From Clostridium_AI sp964409685 (lineage in GTDB: Bacteria; Bacillota; Clostridia; Lachnospirales; Lachnospiraceae): a DNA stretch of 64,000 nt. Location: NCBI GenBank assembly GCA_964409685.1, contig CAYPEJ010000002.1, positions 186,001 to 250,000 of the forward strand, written 5' to 3'. The notes beneath the pieces are model-generated. The model made no database searches and was not told where the DNA came from. It saw only the letters and a program-made list of their open reading frames with translations. This document shows positions 60,501 to 64,000 of this stretch, piece by piece (the first letter of the stretch is position 1; each line of letters begins with the position of its first letter). Position numbers and translations under genes: made by a program.

Positions 60501-62171
60501 GTACAAGCACTAAATAAGGCTTGGGGAACTTATCAAGTCGAACCACAGTCTTGCCCTATCGGAACTGTAAAATCGAACTTAGGCCATTTAGAAGCAGCCT
60601 CTGGTATTGCTGCAATTGCAAAAGTCATTATGCAGATGAAACACAAAAAGTTAGTGCCAACGATTCACGCAGAGGTGCCAAATCCTAAAATAGATTTTCA
60701 AAAAAGTTGTTTTTATCTTCAGACAGAACTGGCAGATTGGAAAAAGAAAAAGGTGTTCGAGAATGGACAAGAACATGAAATCGTTCGAAGAGCGGCCATT
60801 GATTCATTTGGCGCAGGTGGAAGTTATGCACATATGATATTGGATGAATACGAAGATAGAAGACAGCAGACATTGGATGATAAGGAACAATACTTATTCG
60901 CATTTTCAGCAAAATCAGAAGAAAGCTTAATGCACTACCTACAAAAATTTAAAAGATGGTTATCTGAAAATATACAAGCAAAAGAAAAAGTATCTCAGAA
61001 TAATCCGTTGGAAGCAATTAAGTCCATAATAGGTGAGATATTAGAGATACCAGTAGAAAATTTATGTGAAGAAGATGCATTAGGCGATTATATCTTAGAA
61101 CTTCAGGATTTTACACGTATTCGTCATTGTATACAAGAAACACTAACCATTGCACTGCCAGAAGTAAATCAATTGACAGCCTTATCCATAAAAGAATTAG
61201 CGGAATCTTGTAAAATGGAAACGGGCGATATGAGTTTATCTTTGAAAGGAACTTTAACGCTTCAAAATATCTCATATACGTTACTAGTTGGTAGAGAACA
61301 ATTTGAAAATCGAATCGCATTTTGGGCAAAAGACATCGAAGAATTATTACAAAAACTTGATGATGCAATGAAAGGCGAAAAGGGAGAAGAAAATAATGAA
61401 CCTAAGATTCGCCAATGGCTTTCTAATCCAAATGAAACGATGGATTTCCATGAACTATTTACAGGAGCGTTTGTGATAAAACAATCCATTCCAACGTATG
61501 AATTTGAAAAGGAAACCCACTGGATCGTTGAGGGGGCAGTTGAAGACGCAATAAAAACCACAACGGAAACTACAGTAGAAACTACAATAGAAACTACAAC
61601 ACCAGATTTACAACCATCCCAAGCGAGCCTAGCGTCAATTGATTTCGTAGAAAATAAAATAAAGACCATGCTATCCGATCTCTTAAAAATAGATAGCAAC
61701 AAATTAGATAGTAAGAAAAAACTAAAACAATATGGTATTGATTCCTTAAATAGTTTGCGTTTTAAGAGTATGGTACAAGAAGAATTTGATATAGAGATAG
61801 GCTTAGAAGAGTTCTTAGACTTTTCTACTATTAGCGATATTGTAACATATATAAAACTGCATGGAACCTACGAAGAAATGCAGATAGAGTCACCAAAAGC
61901 ATCAACAGTGGAAGAAAGTCTGAATTTATTTGTACTTCAGCAGATTCAAAAGGGAACGCTTTTACCAAAAGAAGCATTTCAATTTGAAGAAATATTTATG
62001 AAGCTTTTAGATAATGAAACAGTAGACGTTAGCATGAATTTTTCAGAGACCTTTGTAAATGAAGTATATTTCTTTTTGTTAACAGAATTAAAGAATGGCA
62101 TGATTACAAAAGAAGAAATAAAGAGAATCGAACATGCTCTGATAAAAAGGGGGGAAGAAACTCATGAATAA
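57579..62171 (+). CDS. P9: trans-AT PKS, KR-ACP-KS14(0)-ACP
   Basis: 1530 residues, overlapping P8 by 8 bases, with GGGGG upstream. Domains: docking hairpin 2-28; KR 38-490 (catalytic from 258, B-type Asp, Y-A-F-S-N) that reduces for the P8 DH; ACP 530-610 (Ser566); KS14 660-1090 with Cys828 (D-S-M-C-S-S-V) but Gln963 in place of the HGTGT His, so probably non-elongating; ACP-like insert 1141-1212 inside its linker; T-E-T-T type repeat linker near 1329-1340; ACP 1353-1428 (Ser1389); C-terminus 1445-1530 with two docking-type hairpins (I-Q-K-G-T-L-L-P-K-E and L-K-N-G-M-I-T-K-E-E). It parallels the end of P5: a KS0-ACP pair that presents the chain to an NRPS condensation domain on the next protein. 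Confidence 0.9.
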   Translation: MNNQDVIEKLSSGEMSKEKAYELICHNLLQADDRKLDYYTLKWNREELDVKKNKQMELLIVFCLDNSTMDVFQALENTQIVQVLLSDSYRQDAMGYQIDRNCKEDYAKVFQSLPCNKDCVKRIVYCCTENKNTLEHNGTFENVKRDLENSAYSIFHIFQYLLSQKEKFEFIYIYNQQKGEQNPVFAGVSPMLKSIAMETNLFHWKTVGIDEWNQNVLKEIGQVDDKDVQYQNGIRTVRGLQEYPKKAQLEETAFRYNGVYLITGGLGGLGYTFAKYLILRYKANIVLCGRSQLNAEKKRLLEELQAYHTQVEYVCCDINQESSIRSLKEYAEERFHCINGIIHCAGVIRDAFLQNKSLDDFKTVLQPKVFGTLGLLHVWNQEKLDFVVLCSSISGCNGNVGQCDYAFSNAVMDQIALQGYKKGNIQQVISINWPLWKNGGLSLDEKTMEQLVKKTGLLPITNLEGIQILEYALGQKAKAILPIVTDGFAASKHVTMNQQKEQGNNVATQKKDVQIVERKVVHTKSSTESMAKQLEEHLLNVFQDALKIPKDKLKVNEPFHRYGIDSIMSTAVTSELETVFTNIPATLLFECQNILELKDYLLENNGEEVKQLFGVEEQIEEVQEESIVNTQVNMQTEYKNTPRTMRKLKNASVEKKTSEDIAIIGFSGRFPMADNLDEFWNKIKDGKNCVSEIPRDRWDSEQYYDPSKQDINKSFTKWGGFLNSVKEFDSLFFNIAPRQAELMDPQERLLIEEAWRTIEDAGYTIEGLSEKEVGVYVGAMYSQYQLFAGASNLKKDAMIPGSNLSAFANRISYLFNFRGPSLTVDSMCSSVFTGIHLACQAIKDDEIDVALVGGVNLSIHPNKFISLSQTGLISSTDKSMSFGKGGDGYVVGEGVGAILLKKLEEAEKDGDHIYAVIKDCSIYHSGTTNGYMVPSPVAQARVIGKSLEKAKIHPNTISYVEAQATGSEMGDPLEVQALNKAWGTYQVEPQSCPIGTVKSNLGHLEAASGIAAIAKVIMQMKHKKLVPTIHAEVPNPKIDFQKSCFYLQTELADWKKKKVFENGQEHEIVRRAAIDSFGAGGSYAHMILDEYEDRRQQTLDDKEQYLFAFSAKSEESLMHYLQKFKRWLSENIQAKEKVSQNNPLEAIKSIIGEILEIPVENLCEEDALGDYILELQDFTRIRHCIQETLTIALPEVNQLTALSIKELAESCKMETGDMSLSLKGTLTLQNISYTLLVGREQFENRIAFWAKDIEELLQKLDDAMKGEKGEENNEPKIRQWLSNPNETMDFHELFTGAFVIKQSIPTYEFEKETHWIVEGAVEDAIKTTTETTVETTIETTTPDLQPSQASLASIDFVENKIKTMLSDLLKIDSNKLDSKKKLKQYGIDSLNSLRFKSMVQEEFDIEIGLEEFLDFSTISDIVTYIKLHGTYEEMQIESPKASTVEESLNLFVLQQIQKGTLLPKEAFQFEEIFMKLLDNETVDVSMNFSETFVNEVYFFLLTELKNGMITKEEIKRIEHALIKRGEETHE
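59556..60850 (+). other. KS14(0): ketosynthase with Gln for the HGTGT histidine
   Basis: The KS core is intact, with its Cys at 60060-60062. The motif reads E-A-Q-A-T-G-S instead of E-A-H-G-T-G-T; the Gln codon is 60465-60467. The second His (NLGHLE) is kept. As for KS8, loss of this His is expected to abolish condensation while allowing transacylation. Confidence 0.8.
61000..61215 (+). other. Serine-less ACP-like insert in KS14 linker domain
   Basis: About 72 residues precede 'NISYTLLVGREQF'. Carrier-like helices (L-E-A-I-K-S-I-I-G-E-I-L-E-I-P and C-I-Q-E-T-L) frame a loop Y-I-L-E-L-Q in which the Asp-Ser pair of ACPs is Glu-Leu. A genuine ACP with Ser1389 follows separately about 420 bases later. 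Confidence 0.6.
61563..61598 (+). repeat. Three 12-bp repeats in the P9 KS14-ACP linker
   Basis: Units ACGGAAACTACA, GTAGAAACTACA and ATAGAAACTACA encode T-E-T-T, V-E-T-T and I-E-T-T. They lie in a Thr/Glu-rich flexible linker ahead of the final ACP of P9. Confidence 0.85.
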
Positions 62172-64000
62172 GGAAGAAATTTTTGAGCTTGTTGCCAAAG
62201 GTGAATTAAGTGTAGAGGCAGCAATGCAACAAATTGCGGAATTACAAAATAAAGAACGAAATCAAGAAAAACCATCATACGACTTAAAAGTATGGGGGAA
62301 AACCATCGAAGATTATCCGCTTACAGAAGCACAAAAAGCATTGTGGGTATTTTACCAGATGGACCCAGAAAGTTATGCTTACAATGTTCCATGCGCCTTT
62401 CGTGTAAAAGGAGATTTGGATGTAGTAAAGTTAAGAACAACTTGTAATGATATTGCAAAAAGACATCCTATTCTAAAAGGGCATATTGTATTAAAAAACA
62501 ATATGCCATTTATGAGAATTGAGGAAGCTCAAGAGACCTTAGTAGAATCGATTGAAATAGACAAAGACCAAATAGAAGATGTGGAAGCACTTGTTTTACA
62601 AGAGGCAAGAGCCAGTTTTGATTTAGAAAACGGACCATTATTCTGGGTACGCCTACTATTGATAAGTGATACGGAGAAAATCCTTCTTTTCAATTTTCAT
62701 CATATTATATTTGATGGAATATCATTATCCATTTTTTTATCTGAATTCAATGATATCTATGAAAATGTTTTGAATGGAAAAGCAAATTCGTTAGAGAGAA
62801 TTGAAGCAGATTATAGTGAATATGCCAATATGCAGCAAGAAGGCTTAAAGAATGGAGGTATGGAAAAAGACAAGCAGTATTGGATGAATGAATTAAGAGG
62901 AGAACTTCCATGCCTTGAATTTGTACCAAAAACAAAAAAAGCAAAGTACTCAAAAGAAGGAACCAACCGAGATCTTATAATAGAAGGCGAATTGTTTAAA
63001 AAGCTGATGGAGATGGTTCAGAAAGAAGATACAACCCTATTTACCATTATGTTGTCCGCTTATAATGTATTAATGTACTATTTTGGATATCAAGAGGACA
63101 TTATCATCGGGATACCTGTAGCAGGACGACCAAACCACAAATTCGACAAACTCATTGGTTATTTCGTAAATCTAATTATGATTCGAAGTAATCTAAGTGA
63201 TAATCCTACCTTTGCAGATATCCTTAAACAGGTAAAAATGAAAACCATTAAGGGATTTGAACATAGCAATTATCCTTATGCATTATTATGTCGGGATATC
63301 TGCCAAGGAACAGAAAGAGATCAAATCTTTGAGGTATCCTTCCAGTTTCAAAATTGGATTATGGATATGGAACGAAAGAATCTAGTATGTAATGACTTTG
63401 AATTAGAGGCATTTAACAATATTCAACAAGATGGAGCAATCGATTTTTCCATTGAAGTACATCAATTTCATGATAAATTGAGAGTTTATTTTAAATATAA
63501 TCCAGAAGATTATGAGGAAGAATTAGTTGGTTCCATGGTAGATACCTACTATAATATCTTGGATTCTGTTACAAAGAATGGAGAGGTAAGACTTTGGGAT
63601 ATAGATTTAGTATCCAAAAGTCAAGAAACACTCCTAATTGAAAAGTTTACTGGACCGTTAGAGGAAATCAATCGAGAAAAAACAATGATTGATTTTATTG
63701 ATAAAAATGCAGAACTAGATCCAGATAAACTAGCGATTGTATGCATGGAAAGTTCCGTAACCTATGGAGAATTAAAGAAAAAAACAGATGTATTAGCGCA
63801 AAAATTAATGGATATGGGTGTGAAACAGCATGATTTTGTAGGTGTGTATATGCAACGCTCCGTAGAATGCATCCTAGCATTTCTAGCAATTATGAAAGCA
63901 GGGGCAGCCTATATTCCGATTGATCCAATATTTCCACCAGAACGAGTAGATTATATATTAGAAGAGTCAGAAAGTAGCCTCCTATTATACAATGACAACC
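62164..64000 (+). CDS. P10: NRPS, docking-C-A (cut by window edge)
   Basis: Starts at ATG 62164 after GGGGGGAAG, overlapping P9 by 8 bases, and runs open to the end (612 codons seen). Residues 2-30 form a docking hairpin (L-V-A-K-G-E-L-S-V-E). The condensation domain spans about 45-475 with HHIIFDG (His179, His180) and 'AYNVPCAF' shared with the P6 C domain. An adenylation domain begins near 500 (V-T-Y-G-E-L-K-K, then K-A-G-A-A-Y-I-P-I-D-P) and is truncated before its substrate-specificity region. It should add a second amino acid to the chain presented by the KS14(0)-ACP of P9. Its remaining domains, and whether a terminator follows, cannot be seen. Confidence 0.9.
   Translation, partial: MNKEEIFELVAKGELSVEAAMQQIAELQNKERNQEKPSYDLKVWGKTIEDYPLTEAQKALWVFYQMDPESYAYNVPCAFRVKGDLDVVKLRTTCNDIAKRHPILKGHIVLKNNMPFMRIEEAQETLVESIEIDKDQIEDVEALVLQEARASFDLENGPLFWVRLLLISDTEKILLFNFHHIIFDGISLSIFLSEFNDIYENVLNGKANSLERIEADYSEYANMQQEGLKNGGMEKDKQYWMNELRGELPCLEFVPKTKKAKYSKEGTNRDLIIEGELFKKLMEMVQKEDTTLFTIMLSAYNVLMYYFGYQEDIIIGIPVAGRPNHKFDKLIGYFVNLIMIRSNLSDNPTFADILKQVKMKTIKGFEHSNYPYALLCRDICQGTERDQIFEVSFQFQNWIMDMERKNLVCNDFELEAFNNIQQDGAIDFSIEVHQFHDKLRVYFKYNPEDYEEELVGSMVDTYYNILDSVTKNGEVRLWDIDLVSKSQETLLIEKFTGPLEEINREKTMIDFIDKNAELDPDKLAIVCMESSVTYGELKKKTDVLAQKLMDMGVKQHDFVGVYMQRSVECILAFLAIMKAGAAYIPIDPIFPPERVDYILEESESSLLLYNDN

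Noticed and set aside
1492..64000. Mobile elements, CRISPR arrays or RNA genes in the PKS region
   Set aside because: No transposase or integrase reading frame, no spaced direct repeats, and no tRNA- or rRNA-like structure was seen; the similar KS/KR segments are module paralogy.

Overview
The window is AT-rich, with strong GGAGG-type ribosome binding sites, tightly packed plus-strand genes and heavy use of AGA, ATA and AAA codons. This suggests a low-GC Firmicute, most likely an anaerobic clostridium or Lachnospiraceae-like organism. That placement is inferred from style, not from a marker gene. No rRNA, tRNA, CRISPR array, integrase or transposase was seen, and no stretch over 300 bases lacks a gene.

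Positions 1-1413 hold the end of one FtsX/MacB-type ABC transporter permease and a complete second permease. A 78-base gap with an imperfect inverted repeat follows. From 1492 to the right edge everything is one co-directional, operon-like run of giant genes (P1 to P10 here) encoding a trans-acyltransferase polyketide synthase / nonribosomal peptide synthetase hybrid. Gaps are 11-55 nt or overlaps of 4-11 nt. I count 14 ketosynthases, two NRPS modules (the second cut by the window edge) and no functional AT, ER, methyltransferase or thioesterase domain.

Assembly line, reading 5' to 3': P1 KS1-[AT relic]-KR-ACP-KS2 | P2 DH'-ACP-KR-KS3(pseudoACP)-DH-ACP-KR-KS4-ECH-dock | P3 dock-ACP-ACP-(frameshift)-KS5 | P4 linker domain-DH0-KR-ACP-KS6-DH-dock | P5 dock-KR-ACP-KS7(pseudoACP)-DH-KR-ACP-KS8(0)-ACP | P6 dock-C-A-PCP-KS9-dock | P7 dock-KR-ACP-KS10(pseudoACP)-DH0-KR-ACP-KS11 | P8 DH'-ACP-ACP-KS12-DH-KR-ACP-KS13-DH-dock | P9 dock-KR-ACP-KS14(0)(pseudoACP)-ACP-dock | P10 dock-C-A... 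The expected product is a polyene-rich polyketide with one beta-branch, at least two amino acids and several hydroxyls. The acyltransferase, the HMG-CoA-synthase-type beta-branching cassette, any loading module and the release domain must lie outside the window.

The most unusual points are these. (1) The only two runs of ten A that I saw sit exactly where the reading frame breaks (1503-1512 and 19091-19100). Both need the same -1 shift to restore a KS. (2) Four KS linker domains carry an ACP-like insertion at one equivalent site, and in all four the phosphopantetheine serine is replaced by a hydrophobic residue. (3) One KS and its own linker domain are encoded by separate genes. (4) Each NRPS module is preceded by a KS that has lost the His of HGTGT. 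(5) Module 1 carries what looks like a dead acyltransferase. (6) The residue before the KS cysteine tracks predicted dehydration by the upstream module across KS2-KS14.
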